A stretch of 64,000 nt of DNA from Microvirga terrestris (GCF_015694425.1 NZ_JADQDN010000002.1:310001-374000); one strand, 5' to 3'; positions 10,236 to 20,162 are shown, counted from the stretch's first letter. Numbers and translations: made by a program. The notes: generated from the sequence alone by a model not told the origin.

Positions 10236-10607
10236 GTGGCTCACGACCCGTCCGCCCCCTCGCCCATCACCACCGGCCTCAAGGGGCTATGCCCCCGCTG
10301 CGGCAAGGGGCATGTGTTCAAGGGTTTCCTGTCGGTTCAGCCGAGATGCGAGGTCTGCGGCCTCGACCTTGCATTCACCGACACCGGTGACGGCCCGGCA
10401 TTCTTCGTTATGTCCTTTGTCGGCATCGTGGTGGTGGCCCTGGCGCTGTGGACCGAGTTCACCTACGAGCCGCCGATTTGGCTCCATCTCGTCATGTGGA
10501 CGGTTCTCAGCATTGCCTTGAGCCTCGCCCTGGTGAGGCCGCTCAAAGGTGTTCTGATGAACCTGCAGTACCATCACAAGGCCGAGGAAGGGCGCTTCGA
10601 GAAGTGA
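10236..10607 (+). CDS. DUF983 zinc-ribbon membrane protein
   Basis: The 123-residue protein has a zinc-ribbon-like head with two Cys pairs (CPRCGKGHVF and CEVCGLDL), followed by two membrane helices (about residues 55-75 and 83-103). DUF983 genes regularly sit between coxC and SURF1 in alphaproteobacteria, which suggests a role in oxidase biogenesis, but no biochemical function is established. The start is a GTG with GGAG upstream. Its stop overlaps the GTG start of the SURF1 gene. Confidence 0.88.
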   Translation: MAHDPSAPSPITTGLKGLCPRCGKGHVFKGFLSVQPRCEVCGLDLAFTDTGDGPAFFVMSFVGIVVVALALWTEFTYEPPIWLHLVMWTVLSIALSLALVRPLKGVLMNLQYHHKAEEGRFEK

Positions 10608-11371
10608 CCGCCTCCCGCCTGCACAAGGGCCGCTCCCTTATTCTTCCAGGCCTGGCAACCCTGGTGGCGCTGGCCATCCTGATCGGCCTCGGCACCTGGC
10701 AACTCCAGCGCAAGGCCTGGAAGGAGGACCTGATCGCGCAGATCGAGACCCGCGCCTATGGCGAGCCCGGCGCCATCCTGCCCGAGGCGGATTGGCCTAC
10801 CTGGCGCGCCGATCAGGACGAGTTCCGGAAAGTGCGGGTGACCGGCACCTTCCTCCACGAATTCGAAACTCCGGTCTACGGCCTCGCCCGCGGTGAGCGG
10901 CAGGGAGCGCCGATCCAGGGCTATTACCTGATGACCCCGTTGAAGCTTGCCAACGGCGCCGTCGTGATGATCAACCGCGGCTTCGTGCCCACCGACCTGC
11001 GTGATCCGGCCAGCCGCCCCGAGAGCCAGCCTAGGGGTGAGGTCACGATCACCGGCCTCGTGCGGGCGCCGGAAGCCCGCAACTCCTTCACGCCCAACAA
11101 TGATCCCGCCCGCGACCAATGGTTCACCCGCGACCCTCTGGCCTTGGCGGCGGCCCACAAGCTCGAGCGGGTTGCGCCCTTCCTGATCGACGCCGATGCG
11201 AGCCCGAATCCCGGTGGCTGGCCCCGGGGCGGACAGACACCGCTGACCCTGCCGAACAACCACCTTCAATACGTGATCACCTGGTACGGCATCGCCCTGA
11301 CCCTGATCGGCGTCTTCACGGCCTTTGCCTGGCGGCGCTTGACCGAGCCCGACCCAGACGAGCTGAAATAG
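10604..11371 (+). CDS. SURF1 family cytochrome oxidase biogenesis protein
   Basis: This 255-residue protein is anchored by two terminal membrane helices (about residues 11-29, and near 225-245 in YVITWYGIALTLIGVFTAF). Family signatures are GTWQLQRKAWK and NRGFVP. SURF1 proteins deliver or stabilise haem a in subunit I. The GTG start overlaps the stop of the DUF983 gene by 4 nt (GTGA), indicating translational coupling. It is the last clear gene of the oxidase operon. Confidence 0.93.
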   Translation: MTASRLHKGRSLILPGLATLVALAILIGLGTWQLQRKAWKEDLIAQIETRAYGEPGAILPEADWPTWRADQDEFRKVRVTGTFLHEFETPVYGLARGERQGAPIQGYYLMTPLKLANGAVVMINRGFVPTDLRDPASRPESQPRGEVTITGLVRAPEARNSFTPNNDPARDQWFTRDPLALAAAHKLERVAPFLIDADASPNPGGWPRGGQTPLTLPNNHLQYVITWYGIALTLIGVFTAFAWRRLTEPDPDELK

Positions 11372-11582
11372 GACGTTTGTCATTTTAGCTGAGCGCAGCT
11401 ATTCTAGCCGCATGTTCAAGCTTCTCATGACCGTAACCCATCTCACGATGTGCCATGCAGGGCGCACGGGAGAGGCTTTGCGCGTCTAAGTTAGCGTCGA
11501 GCATTCCTGACAAGCCCTGCGGAGACGAGCAGGGCTTCTTAAAGGTTCGGTTCGCCTCCGCCTTCATCCAGAGGAGAGCGAC

Positions 11583-12113
11583 ATGGACATTCAGCCGACA
11601 ACTCATCCACTTAGTCCCGCTGATGACATCGTCATTCGGGCGGCGCGTCCCGCCGACTGCGAGGGTATCGCGGCGCTTGGGGACAATCCGGGCTATCGCT
11701 GGGGCACCTTGCGGCTGCCCTACCGGACGCCTGAAGCGATCCGGAAATGGATCGAGGGCACCGATCCGGCCAACAACATCAGCCTCGTGGTCGAGCAGTC
11801 CGGCCGGATCATCGGCAACGGCGGCTTCGAGCGGCACCAGGGGCGGCGCGCCCATGTGGGTTATCTCGGCATGGGCCTGCACGACGGTTTCCACGGCCGG
11901 AGGATCGGCTCGAGGCTGTTGCGCGAACTGATCACGATCGCCGATGACTGGATGAACCTGCGCCGGATCGAATTGACCGTCTATGTGGACAACGTGCCGG
12001 CCATCGCGCTCTACAAGCGCAACGGTTTCGAGATCGAGGGCACGCACAGGGATTTCGCCTTTCGGGGCGGCGCCTTCGCCGATGCCTATGCGATGGCCAG
12101 GATAAAACCCTGA
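11583..12113 (+). CDS. GNAT family N-acetyltransferase
   Basis: This 176-residue GNAT enzyme resembles the RimJ/RimL or spermidine-acetyltransferase type. The acetyl-CoA-binding segment lies around residues 103-118 (HDGFHGRRIGSRLL, in the R/Q-x-x-G-x-G/A position). A typical C-terminal VDNVPAIALYKRNGFEIEG follows. The substrate cannot be told. The ATG is preceded by AGGAGAG. It lies 210 bp after SURF1, so it probably has its own promoter. Confidence 0.85.
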   Translation: MDIQPTTHPLSPADDIVIRAARPADCEGIAALGDNPGYRWGTLRLPYRTPEAIRKWIEGTDPANNISLVVEQSGRIIGNGGFERHQGRRAHVGYLGMGLHDGFHGRRIGSRLLRELITIADDWMNLRRIELTVYVDNVPAIALYKRNGFEIEGTHRDFAFRGGAFADAYAMARIKP

Positions 12114-12187
12114 CACTGCGGCCGGTTGCGCCTTGCCGTGACCGGTCGCGGCACCTATTGTCCGGCCGAATTTCCAGGAGATCGACA

Positions 12188-13603
12188 TTGCTCCATGTCT
12201 CGACCCGGGGAGAAGCCCCGGCGCTCGGTTTCACTGATGCCCTGCTGACCGGCCTCGCCCGGGATGGTGGGCTCTACCTGCCGGAATGCTGGCCGACACT
12301 GACGGCCGAGACAATCCGGGGCTTTGCCGGCAAGCCTTACGCCGAGGTGGCCAAAGCCGTGCTCGGGCCTCTGGTCGACGGCGATATTCCGGAAGCGGCA
12401 CTGTCGCGCATGATCGATGAGTCTTATGCCTCGTTCCGTCACGCGGCCGTGTGCCCGCTGACCCAGCTCGGCGACAACCTGTTCGTGCTCGAACTCTTCC
12501 ACGGCCCCACGCTCGCGTTCAAGGACGTGGCCATGCAGCTGCTCGGACGGCTCATGGACCACGTGCTGAAAGCACGCAGGGCCCGCGCCACCATCGTGGG
12601 CGCCACCTCGGGCGATACGGGCAGCGCGGCGGTCGAGGCCTTCAAGGGCCTCGATCAGGTCGACATCTTCATTCTCTATCCGCATGGCCGCGTGTCGGAC
12701 GTGCAGCGCCGGCAGATGACCACGGTCGCCTCGCCCAATGTCCATGCGCTGGCGGTGGAAGGCACCTTCGACGATTGCCAGACTATGGTGAAGGGCATGT
12801 TCAACCATGCCCGCTTCCGCGACGAGCTGCAGCTCTCGGGCGTCAACTCCATCAACTGGGCGCGTGTGACGGCTCAAGCCGTCTACTACTTCACCGCTGC
12901 GGTTGCCCTGGGTGCCCCTCACCGCCCGGTCTCGTTCTCCGTGCCCACGGGCAATTTCGGCGACATCCTCGCCGGTTGGGTGGCCAAGCGCATGGGGCTG
13001 CCCATCGAGCGGCTGATGATCGGCACCAACGCCAACGACATCCTGGCCCGCACGCTGGGCACAGGAAGCTATGAGATGAAGGGCGTGCATCCCACGACCT
13101 CGCCGTCGATGGACATCCAGATCTCGTCCAACTTCGAGCGCCTGCTGTTCGAAGCCTACGGCCGTGACGGCGAGGCGGTCCGCCGCCTCATGGCGAGCCT
13201 CCACCAGTCCCGCGCCTTCCTGATCGACGCGGAGCCAATGGCCCGCATCCGCGAGGAATTCTCGGCGGAAGCCGTGAACGAAGACAACGTCATGGCGGAA
13301 ATGGCCGAGACCTATCGCAGCACCGGCTACGTGCTCGACCCGCACAGCGCCGTCGGCACCCGCGCCGGCCGCGCCCTGTTGAAGCAGAATCCCGAAACGC
13401 CCGTCGTGGCCCTCTCCACCGCCCACCCGGCAAAATTCCCGGACGCGGTCGAGCGCGCCACGGGCGTGCGCCCCGCACTTCCGCCGCACATGGCGGATCT
13501 GATGGAGCGCAAGGAGAGCTTCACCGTTCTTCCCAACGACCAAGCTGCGGTCGAGCGCTTCATCCGTGAGCGCGCGCGGGCGGTCAAAGGCGCTGCCGCA
13601 TGA
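12188..13603 (+). CDS. thrC: Threonine synthase
   Basis: This 471-residue PLP enzyme converts O-phosphohomoserine to threonine. The start is a TTG at 12188 with AGGAG 8 nt upstream, giving the standard opening MLHVSTRGEAPALGF. The PLP lysine lies in GPTLAFKDVAMQ, and the phosphate-binding loop is ATSGDTGSAA. The gene overlaps the M16 protease start by 4 nt (ATGA). Homoserine kinase, the preceding pathway step, is encoded at 20,627-21,592. Confidence 0.95.
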   Translation: MLHVSTRGEAPALGFTDALLTGLARDGGLYLPECWPTLTAETIRGFAGKPYAEVAKAVLGPLVDGDIPEAALSRMIDESYASFRHAAVCPLTQLGDNLFVLELFHGPTLAFKDVAMQLLGRLMDHVLKARRARATIVGATSGDTGSAAVEAFKGLDQVDIFILYPHGRVSDVQRRQMTTVASPNVHALAVEGTFDDCQTMVKGMFNHARFRDELQLSGVNSINWARVTAQAVYYFTAAVALGAPHRPVSFSVPTGNFGDILAGWVAKRMGLPIERLMIGTNANDILARTLGTGSYEMKGVHPTTSPSMDIQISSNFERLLFEAYGRDGEAVRRLMASLHQSRAFLIDAEPMARIREEFSAEAVNEDNVMAEMAETYRSTGYVLDPHSAVGTRAGRALLKQNPETPVVALSTAHPAKFPDAVERATGVRPALPPHMADLMERKESFTVLPNDQAAVERFIRERARAVKGAAA

Positions 13604-14883
13604 ACCAGCATTTCGTCCGCGAAAAGCGGATCGACATCACCACCCTGCCCAACGGCCTCATGGTCGCCACCGAGCGGATGCCCGAGATCGCCACCGCGAC
13701 GCTCGGCGTCTGGGTCGGCACCGGCTCGCGCCACGAAGAGCCGCAGGAGCACGGCCTGTCGCATCTCATCGAGCACATGGCGTTCAAAGGCACGGCGCGC
13801 CGCTCCGCCCGCCAGATCGCCGAGGACATCGAGAATGTGGGCGGCGACATCAATGCCGCGACCAGCGTCGAATACACGAGCTACACAGCCCGCGTTCTCG
13901 GCGAGAACGTGGACGTCGCCCTCGACGTGCTCGGCGACATCCTCATCCACTCGGCTTTTGATGCAGGCGAGCTCGCCCGCGAGAAGGGAGTGATCCTTCA
14001 GGAATACGCTGCCGTCGAGGACACGCCGGACGACCTGATCTACGACGCCTTCATGGAAACCGCCTTCGCAGGCCAAGCCGTCGGCCGCCCGATCCTAGGC
14101 ACGCCGGAAACCATCAAGAGCTTCGACGAGGCGACGATCCGCGCCTTCCTGACGCGGGAATACACGCCCGGCAAGATGGTGCTGGCCGCCGCCGGCGACG
14201 TGGAGCATGCCCAGATCGTCGATCTGGCCGAGCGCCTGTTCGGCGCCATGCCAGCCGTCGAGGCGCGCCAGCCGGAGGCGGGCCGCTATACGGGCGGCGA
14301 GCGGCGCATCTCCCGCAAGCTTGAGCAGGCCAATCTTGTGCTCGGCCTGCCGGGGCTCTCGTTCAAGGACCCAAACTATTACGCCGCCCATCTCTTCGCC
14401 CATATGCTCGGCGGCGGCCTGACCTCTCGGCTCTGGCACGAGGTGCGCGAGACCCGCGGCCTCGCCTATTCCATCGATTCCTTCCACTGGCCCTTCTCCG
14501 ATTGCGGCCTTTTCGGAATCGGGGCTGGAACGGCAGGATCGGACGTGCGCGAGCTGATGGACGTGACGCTCGCCTGCATGGTCCAGGCGACGGGGGACAT
14601 CAGCGAGATCGAGCTGATCCGCGCCAAGGCCCAGATGAAGGTGGCCCTGCTCACCGCCCTGGAGACTCCCGGCGGCCGGATCGAGCGGGTGGCCCGCCAG
14701 CTCCTGTCCTGGGGCCGGGTGGTCGGCAGCGATGAGATCGTCCGCAAGGTCGATGCCCTTGAGGTAGAGCATGTGCGAGAGGCAGGCCGCTCGCTGCTGC
14801 AGGGCACACCCACCATGGCGGCCATCGGGCCGATCAAGGCGCTGCCGTCTCTGGAGAGCATCGCCCAGAGGCTGCGTGGCTGA
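13600..14883 (+). CDS. M16 family zinc peptidase (mitochondrial-processing-peptidase-like)
   Basis: The 427-residue protein has the inverted zinc motif HxxEH at H55-L-I-E58-H59. The distal glutamate region is in the N-terminal half and an inactive M16_C half follows (LGGGLTSRLWHEVRETRGLAYS). Its length matches the single-chain bacterial relatives of the mitochondrial processing peptidase beta subunit. It overlaps thrC by 4 nt. That pairing is conserved in Hyphomicrobiales, though no functional link is known. Confidence 0.93.
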   Translation: MNQHFVREKRIDITTLPNGLMVATERMPEIATATLGVWVGTGSRHEEPQEHGLSHLIEHMAFKGTARRSARQIAEDIENVGGDINAATSVEYTSYTARVLGENVDVALDVLGDILIHSAFDAGELAREKGVILQEYAAVEDTPDDLIYDAFMETAFAGQAVGRPILGTPETIKSFDEATIRAFLTREYTPGKMVLAAAGDVEHAQIVDLAERLFGAMPAVEARQPEAGRYTGGERRISRKLEQANLVLGLPGLSFKDPNYYAAHLFAHMLGGGLTSRLWHEVRETRGLAYSIDSFHWPFSDCGLFGIGAGTAGSDVRELMDVTLACMVQATGDISEIELIRAKAQMKVALLTALETPGGRIERVARQLLSWGRVVGSDEIVRKVDALEVEHVREAGRSLLQGTPTMAAIGPIKALPSLESIAQRLRG

Positions 14884-15082
14884 TTTTTCTGCCGCGCCTG
14901 CCTTTAGGTCATGCTTGATTCTCCTCAATGCCGCCGCAAACGGGCCTCATGGCGCGTGATAACAATAACAACTGAGTCCTGCGGACAAGTGGGGGCCTTT
15001 GCAGGCTCCGCCTTGCTCTCAAGCCTCCTGACCGGTACCAATTCCCTTCCACTGTCTTAGTACCGGACGAAAGACCGAAGCA

Positions 15083-17962
15083 TTGCGGATCGTATCTTTC
15101 GCCATAACCCTTCTTTTGGCGACATTCCTGGGGCTCGCCTGGCCGACTGCCGGCTGGGCCGTGGAATCCGTGCGCGTCGACCCCAAGATGAAGGCCATCG
15201 ACCTCACCCCGGCCATCGAGCGCTACAACTCGGACGGGGACGAGATCCGCATTTCCACGGCGCCCGGGCGCGACGGCATCGTTCGCCGTATCGCCGTGAA
15301 GGCGCGCGAGTCCGGCACCCGGCCGGACTGGATGGTCTTCGCGCTCACCAACGACACCGACGAACAGATCGAACGCCTCCTGGTCGCCCCGCATTTCCGG
15401 CTCACCGGCTCCGGCGTGATCTGGCCCGATCTCGGCGCCACCCGCATCGCGGCGATCACGGCGAGCCAGGGCATCCGGCCCGAACGCGACGACAGCGAAG
15501 ACGCCGATCTTTTCCTCATCACCCTCGATCCCGGCACGACCGTGACCTTCGTGGCGGAGCTGCGCTCGGACAACCTGCCCCAAGTCCACCTGTGGGACGC
15601 GGATGCCTACAAGGACCGGGTCAACGGCCTGACCCTCTACAAGGGCATCATCATCGGCATCGCGGGCCTGCTCGCCCTGTTCCTCACCATCGTGTTCGTG
15701 GTGAAGGGCGCCCTGATCTTCCCGGCGGCAGCCGCGCTTGCCTGGGCGGTGCTGGCCTATGCCTGCATCGATTTCGGCTTCTTCCAGCGGGTCTTCCCGA
15801 TCACGGAAGCCACGGAGCAGATCTACCGCGCCGGTGCCGAGGCGGTGCTCGCCGCAACGCTTCTCGTCTTCCTCTTCGCCTATCTCAACCTCAACCGCTG
15901 GCACGTGCGCTACAGCCACGTCACGGCGTTCTGGCTCCTGTTCCTCGGGGGATTGATGGCGCTCGCCATCGTCGATCCTCCCATGGCCTCTGGCGTGGCC
16001 CGCATGTCGATTGCTGCGGTCGCCGGCATCGGCTTCGTTCTCGTGATCCATCTGGCGACCCACGGCTACGACCGCGCCGTGATGCTTGTCCCCACTTGGC
16101 TGCTCCTGGTGGCCTGGGTGACAGCGGCGAGCTTCACCGTCGTGGGACAGCTCTCCTCCGATCTCGTGCCCCCGGCCCTCGTCGGCGGCCTTGTCCTGGT
16201 GGTCATGCTGATCGGCTTCACGGTCATGCAGCATGCCTTCGCCGGCGGCGGCTTTGCGCGCGGCTTCGTCAACGACACGGAACGCCGGGCCTTGGCGCTG
16301 ACGGGCGCAGGCGACATCGTGTTCGACTGGGACGTGGTCTCGGACAACATCTTCGTCAGCCCCGAGGTCGAGCATCAGCTCGGGCTCAAGCGCGGCTCGC
16401 TGGAAGGCCCCGCCTCGGCCTGGCTCGACCTCATCCATCCCTTCGACAAGGACCGCTACCGGCTCGGCCTCGACGCGGTCATCGAGCAGCGCCGCGGTCG
16501 CCTGACCCAGGATTTCCGTCTGCGCTCGTCGACCGGGGCGCATAACTGGTTCCGCCTCCGAGCCCGCCCGGTGATCGGTTCGGATGGCGAAGTGCTGCGC
16601 ATCGTTGGCACGCTCGCGGATGTCATGGATAGCAAGACCGCTGAGGAGCGCCTGCTGCACGACGCCGTCCACGACAACCTGACCAGCCTGCCGAACCGGC
16701 AGCTCTTCTATGATCGTCTCGAAGCGGCTCTCACCTATGCGAGCCAGGACGATGCCTTACGCCCAACCGTCGTGGTCATCGACATCGACAAGCTGAAGGA
16801 CGCCAATGCCAGTGCCGGCTATGCGGCCGGCGACTCGATCCTGCTGACCCTGTCGCGGCGCCTGAGCCGCCTGCTGAAGCCCCAGGACACCCTGGCACGC
16901 ATTTCGGGTGACGAGTTCGCGATCATCCTGCTGTCTGAGCGGGAAACCGACCGCATCATCTCGTTTGCCGACATGGTTCGGCGCGTGGTGACGACGCCGT
17001 TCACCTATTCCGAGCGGGAATTCTTCCTCACCGCTTCCATCGGCATCGCGCTGCACGATCCGCAGATCGCCGCGCGGCGCGAGGAGGTTTTGCGCAACGC
17101 CGAGATCGCCATGGCGCACGCACGGCGCAACGGCGGCGACCGGATCGAGGTGTTTCGGCCCACCATGCGCTCCGACCGCAGCGATCACTTCACCATGGAA
17201 ACCGACCTTCGCCACGCCCTCGACCGGGGCGAGATGAAGGTGCTGTTCAAGCCGATCGTGCGCCTGGAAGACCGGACCATTGCGGGCTTCGAGTCGATGC
17301 TGCGCTGGGATCATCCGCGGCTCGGCCGCGTCGGTCCTGAGGACTTCATGTCCATTGCCGAGGATACGGGTCTCATCGTCAAGCTGAGCGTGTTCCTGCT
17401 GGAGCAGACGGGCCGCGAGCTCGCTGCATGGCAGAACGCCCTCGAGGTCGAGCCGCCGATTTTCGCCAGCGTGAACATGTCGAGCCACCACCTGCTGCGG
17501 CACGACCTGCTGCAGGATGTGAAGACGGTGATCGCCCGCTCTGGCGTCATTCCCGGCACGCTCAAGATCGAGATGACGGAAAGTCTCGTGATGGAGAACC
17601 CGGAATACTCGGCCCAGATGCTCTCGCGCCTGCGCGATTTGGGCGCCGGCCTGTCGCTCGACGATTTCGGAACGGGCTATTCCGCCCTCGCCTACCTGCA
17701 GCGCTTCCCGTTCGACACGATCAAAGTGGACGAGTCCTTCGTGCGCCAGATGGCGGGCGGCAGGCCGGTCATCCTGCGATCCATCGTCAAGATGGCGCAC
17801 GAGCTCGGCATGGAAATCGTGGCGGAAGGCGCGGAGAGTGAGTCCGAGGCAATCGAGCTCTATCAGCTCGGCTGCGAATATGCGCAGGGACCCGTGTTCG
17901 GCGAGCCGATGTCGACGCTCCAGGCGCGCCAGCTCTTGGGAGCTGCCCCGGCGGCCGCCTGA
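15083..17962 (+). CDS. Membrane PAS-GGDEF-EAL protein with degenerate EAL motif
   Basis: The 959-residue protein has a signal peptide (residues 1-30), a periplasmic beta-rich domain (about 31-180), and about seven membrane helices (186-385), a layout like 7TMR-DISM sensors. PAS (about 405-530), GGDEF (about 540-690) and EAL (about 710-950) domains follow. The GGDEF motif reads SGDEF (about 611-615), which is compatible with diguanylate cyclase activity. The EAL signature is replaced by ESM in GFESMLRWDHP, while DDFGTGYSALAYL and the catalytic ITE-like METES-type segment (EMTESLVM) remain. Phosphodiesterase activity is therefore uncertain. The start is TTG with no strong ribosome site. Confidence 0.9.
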   Translation: MRIVSFAITLLLATFLGLAWPTAGWAVESVRVDPKMKAIDLTPAIERYNSDGDEIRISTAPGRDGIVRRIAVKARESGTRPDWMVFALTNDTDEQIERLLVAPHFRLTGSGVIWPDLGATRIAAITASQGIRPERDDSEDADLFLITLDPGTTVTFVAELRSDNLPQVHLWDADAYKDRVNGLTLYKGIIIGIAGLLALFLTIVFVVKGALIFPAAAALAWAVLAYACIDFGFFQRVFPITEATEQIYRAGAEAVLAATLLVFLFAYLNLNRWHVRYSHVTAFWLLFLGGLMALAIVDPPMASGVARMSIAAVAGIGFVLVIHLATHGYDRAVMLVPTWLLLVAWVTAASFTVVGQLSSDLVPPALVGGLVLVVMLIGFTVMQHAFAGGGFARGFVNDTERRALALTGAGDIVFDWDVVSDNIFVSPEVEHQLGLKRGSLEGPASAWLDLIHPFDKDRYRLGLDAVIEQRRGRLTQDFRLRSSTGAHNWFRLRARPVIGSDGEVLRIVGTLADVMDSKTAEERLLHDAVHDNLTSLPNRQLFYDRLEAALTYASQDDALRPTVVVIDIDKLKDANASAGYAAGDSILLTLSRRLSRLLKPQDTLARISGDEFAIILLSERETDRIISFADMVRRVVTTPFTYSEREFFLTASIGIALHDPQIAARREEVLRNAEIAMAHARRNGGDRIEVFRPTMRSDRSDHFTMETDLRHALDRGEMKVLFKPIVRLEDRTIAGFESMLRWDHPRLGRVGPEDFMSIAEDTGLIVKLSVFLLEQTGRELAAWQNALEVEPPIFASVNMSSHHLLRHDLLQDVKTVIARSGVIPGTLKIEMTESLVMENPEYSAQMLSRLRDLGAGLSLDDFGTGYSALAYLQRFPFDTIKVDESFVRQMAGGRPVILRSIVKMAHELGMEIVAEGAESESEAIELYQLGCEYAQGPVFGEPMSTLQARQLLGAAPAAA

Positions 17963-17968
17963 TGCTGA

Positions 17969-18580
17969 TCAGGCGTGGCCGGCTTCCATGGACAGCATAG
18001 CGGGCTCGATGCCGATCCGGCGCAGGGCCATCTCGTAGCGCACGTCCGCAGCCGTGTTGAAGACGATTTCCGCATCGGCCGGCGTGTTGAGCCAGCCATT
18101 GGCCTGCAGCTCCATCTCCAGTTGGCCAGCGCCCCAGCCGGCATAGCCGAGGGCCAGCACCGCGTTCTCAGGCCCGCGGCCGGCCGCGATGGCGCGCAGG
18201 ATGTCGATGGTGGCTGTCAGGCAGATGCCGTCGTCGATAGGCAGGGTCGACTGGGAGAGGTGGAAATCCGGCGAATGGAGAACGAAGCCGCGGCTCGTCT
18301 CCACAGGGCCGCCCATGAGCACCTGCATATTCCCCACCTTCTGCGGCAGACGGATGCGCTCCGCCTCGGGCACGATCTCGAGCTGAACCAACAGATCCGG
18401 CATTGTCACGTTGGCGGCAGGCCGGTTGAGGATGATACCCATCGCGCCCTCGGTCGAATGGGCGCAGATGAAGATGACGGCCCGGGCGAAGCGTTCGTCC
18501 ATCATCCCTGGCATCGCCACGAGAAGCTGCCCGTCGAGGTAGGTTGATTCGGTGCCGTATGATGAAAGGTGAGAGCCCAT
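17969..18580 (-). CDS. YqgE/AlgH family (UPF0301) protein
   Basis: This 203-residue protein has the family features [19 protein letters not shown] near the start and [22 protein letters not shown]-equivalent [16 protein letters not shown] and [15 protein letters not shown] further on. The family is widespread and its biochemical role is unsettled; AlgH in Pseudomonas affects alginate regulation. It lies convergent to the GGDEF/EAL gene (6 nt between stops) and divergent from the DsbD-N-like gene. Confidence 0.92.
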   Translation of the reverse strand: MGSHLSSYGTESTYLDGQLLVAMPGMMDERFARAVIFICAHSTEGAMGIILNRPAANVTMPDLLVQLEIVPEAERIRLPQKVGNMQVLMGGPVETSRGFVLHSPDFHLSQSTLPIDDGICLTATIDILRAIAAGRGPENAVLALGYAGWGAGQLEMELQANGWLNTPADAEIVFNTAADVRYEMALRRIGIEPAMLSMEAGHA

Positions 18581-18686
18581 ATCCTACAATCTGCCTTGCC
18601 GAGCTTGCCAGCCCGATCACAGGATCGTGGATGGCAGACCCGAGAATAAACGCATAAGGGAAGTGCCTCAGGGAGGCGTCAGTTCC

Positions 18687-19514
18687 ATGGTATCCATGTT
18701 CCGCGCCGCTTCGGTTGCGTTTTTTTGTGTATTGTCCTTTGCCGCAGCCATCGCGCAACCCGTCAAGCCTTCCGCTACCACTCAAGGGTTCCATTCCCGT
18801 GCCCGCCTGATCGGTGGAGGGCAGCAGGGAGAGCATTGGCTCGCCGGAGTCGAGATCACCCTCGACCAGGGGTTCAAGACCTACTGGCGCACACCAGGCG
18901 ATTCCGGCCTGCCGCCCCGGTTCGACTGGTCGGGATCGGAGAACGTGGCCAGCACCGAGATCCGATGGCCTGCCCCCAAGCGGCATGAGGATGCGGCAGG
19001 GGTCGCCTATGTCTACGGCAAACAGGCCGTGATCCCGATCCTCGTGAAGCCCAAGGATCCGGCAAAGCCCGTCAGGCTCGCTCTGGCGCTGGAATACGGG
19101 GTCTGCAAGGACATTTGCATCCCAGCCAATGCGGACCTGTCCCTTGACCTCAACGGGGCCGATTCCGAGCGCAATGCCATCGAGGCGGCCCTGGTGAAGG
19201 TTCCGCTCCCTCAAGCACTTGCAGCTCCGGCCGACCTGTCGATCCTGTCCGTCGCCCCCCTCGCCGGGGACAAGCCGGCCTTCACGGTGACTATCCGGGC
19301 GCCAGTCGGCACGAAGCCCGCCCTCTTCCCTGAGGGGCCGGAGAACTGGTTCTTTTCCGCCTCTCATCCGGTCGATGGGGATCACTTCATCCTCACGGTA
19401 GAGGAGAAGCCGAAGGACGCATCAGGTCCCGTTTCCTTACGCCTGACGCTGGTCGCCGGCGACAAGGCCATCGAGACGGAAGTCAGCCTCGACGCGAGCG
19501 ACCTGCCGCGCTAG
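18687..19514 (+). CDS. Secreted DsbD N-terminal-domain-like protein
   Basis: This exported protein of about 275 residues has a signal peptide cut near AIAQP. It has a DsbD-alpha-like fold with cysteines in the pattern YGVCKDICIP, the pair used by periplasmic thiol-redox domains. TYWRTPGDSGLPP is a family hallmark. The membrane (DsbD beta) and thioredoxin parts are absent, so it is a stand-alone periplasmic domain. The start at 18687 has GGGAGG 10 nt upstream. The peroxiredoxin gene follows after 40 nt on the same strand and may share its thiol theme. Confidence 0.85.
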   Translation: MVSMFRAASVAFFCVLSFAAAIAQPVKPSATTQGFHSRARLIGGGQQGEHWLAGVEITLDQGFKTYWRTPGDSGLPPRFDWSGSENVASTEIRWPAPKRHEDAAGVAYVYGKQAVIPILVKPKDPAKPVRLALALEYGVCKDICIPANADLSLDLNGADSERNAIEAALVKVPLPQALAAPADLSILSVAPLAGDKPAFTVTIRAPVGTKPALFPEGPENWFFSASHPVDGDHFILTVEEKPKDASGPVSLRLTLVAGDKAIETEVSLDASDLPR

Positions 19515-19554
19515 GGATAAAGCATTCAACAGTATAGCTTTGGAGAACCTGCCC

Positions 19555-20037
19555 ATGCCCATTCAGGTCGGCGAACGCCTGCCCCAGGTTACCTTCCGCG
19601 TCATGACGTCCGATGGACCCGTGGCGAAGACCACGGACGACCTTTTCAAGGGTCGCAAGGTGGTTCTCGTCGCCGTCCCCGGCGCCTTCACGCCCACCTG
19701 CCACCGCAATCACCTGCCCGGCTACGTGCAGAAGAAGAACGAGATCATGGCCAAGGGCGTCGATGCGATCCTCGTGACCTCGGTCAACGACGTGTTCGTT
19801 CTCGAAGCCTGGGGCAAGGCCTCGGAGGCCGAAGGCATCGAGTTCCTGTCCGACGGCAATGCGGATTTCGCCAAGGCCATCGGCCTGTCCATGGACGGTG
19901 CGGGCTTCGGCCTCGGCACCCGCTCGCAGCGCTATTCCATGGTCGTCGACGATGGCGTGGTGCAGGCCCTGAACGTGGAGGATGCCCCCTCCAAGGCGCA
20001 ACATTCCGGCGCCGAGAACCTCCTGAAGGATCTTTGA
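19555..20037 (+). CDS. Peroxiredoxin (Prx5-like, AhpC/TSA family)
   Basis: The 160-residue peroxidase reduces hydrogen peroxide and organic hydroperoxides. The active site is PGAFTPTCHRNHLPGY with peroxidatic C49 and T46. The opening MPIQVGERLP and the segment VTSVNDVFVLEAWGK are typical of the Prx5 group, which often uses glutathione or glutaredoxin as reductant. TGGAGAA lies before the ATG at 19555. REP-like palindromes follow the gene. Confidence 0.93.
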   Translation: MPIQVGERLPQVTFRVMTSDGPVAKTTDDLFKGRKVVLVAVPGAFTPTCHRNHLPGYVQKKNEIMAKGVDAILVTSVNDVFVLEAWGKASEAEGIEFLSDGNADFAKAIGLSMDGAGFGLGTRSQRYSMVVDDGVVQALNVEDAPSKAQHSGAENLLKDL

Positions 20038-20052
20038 AAGGTCTACCTCCTT

Positions 20053-20140
20053 CGTCATCACCGGCCTTGTGCCGGTGATCCCGCTCAAGGAGGGCAGCAT
20101 TTCAAACAATCGAGATGGCCGGGACAAGCCCGGCCATGAC
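20053..20140. repeat. Two REP-like palindromes downstream of the peroxiredoxin gene
   Basis: Unit A (20053-20081) is an ATCACCGGC-CTTGT-GCCGGTGAT palindrome. Unit B (20114-20140) is GATGGCCGGG-ACAAG-CCCGGCCATGAC. The same two units recur at 22755-22845 in inverted order on the other side of ispH-thrB-rnhA. REP/BIME palindromes of this kind are common in Hyphomicrobiales (general knowledge). Confidence 0.8.
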
Positions 20141-20162
20141 ATCCACGGTTAGCGCCGAAACG

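Noticed and set aside
12155..13543. Long open frame on the minus strand opposite thrC
   Set aside because: It is a GC-rich antisense shadow of a certain gene; the His/Gly/Arg-rich translation has no family signal.
14909..16672. 587-codon minus-strand open frame opposite the GGDEF/EAL gene
   Set aside because: Same reason: antisense to a multi-domain protein with clear motifs.
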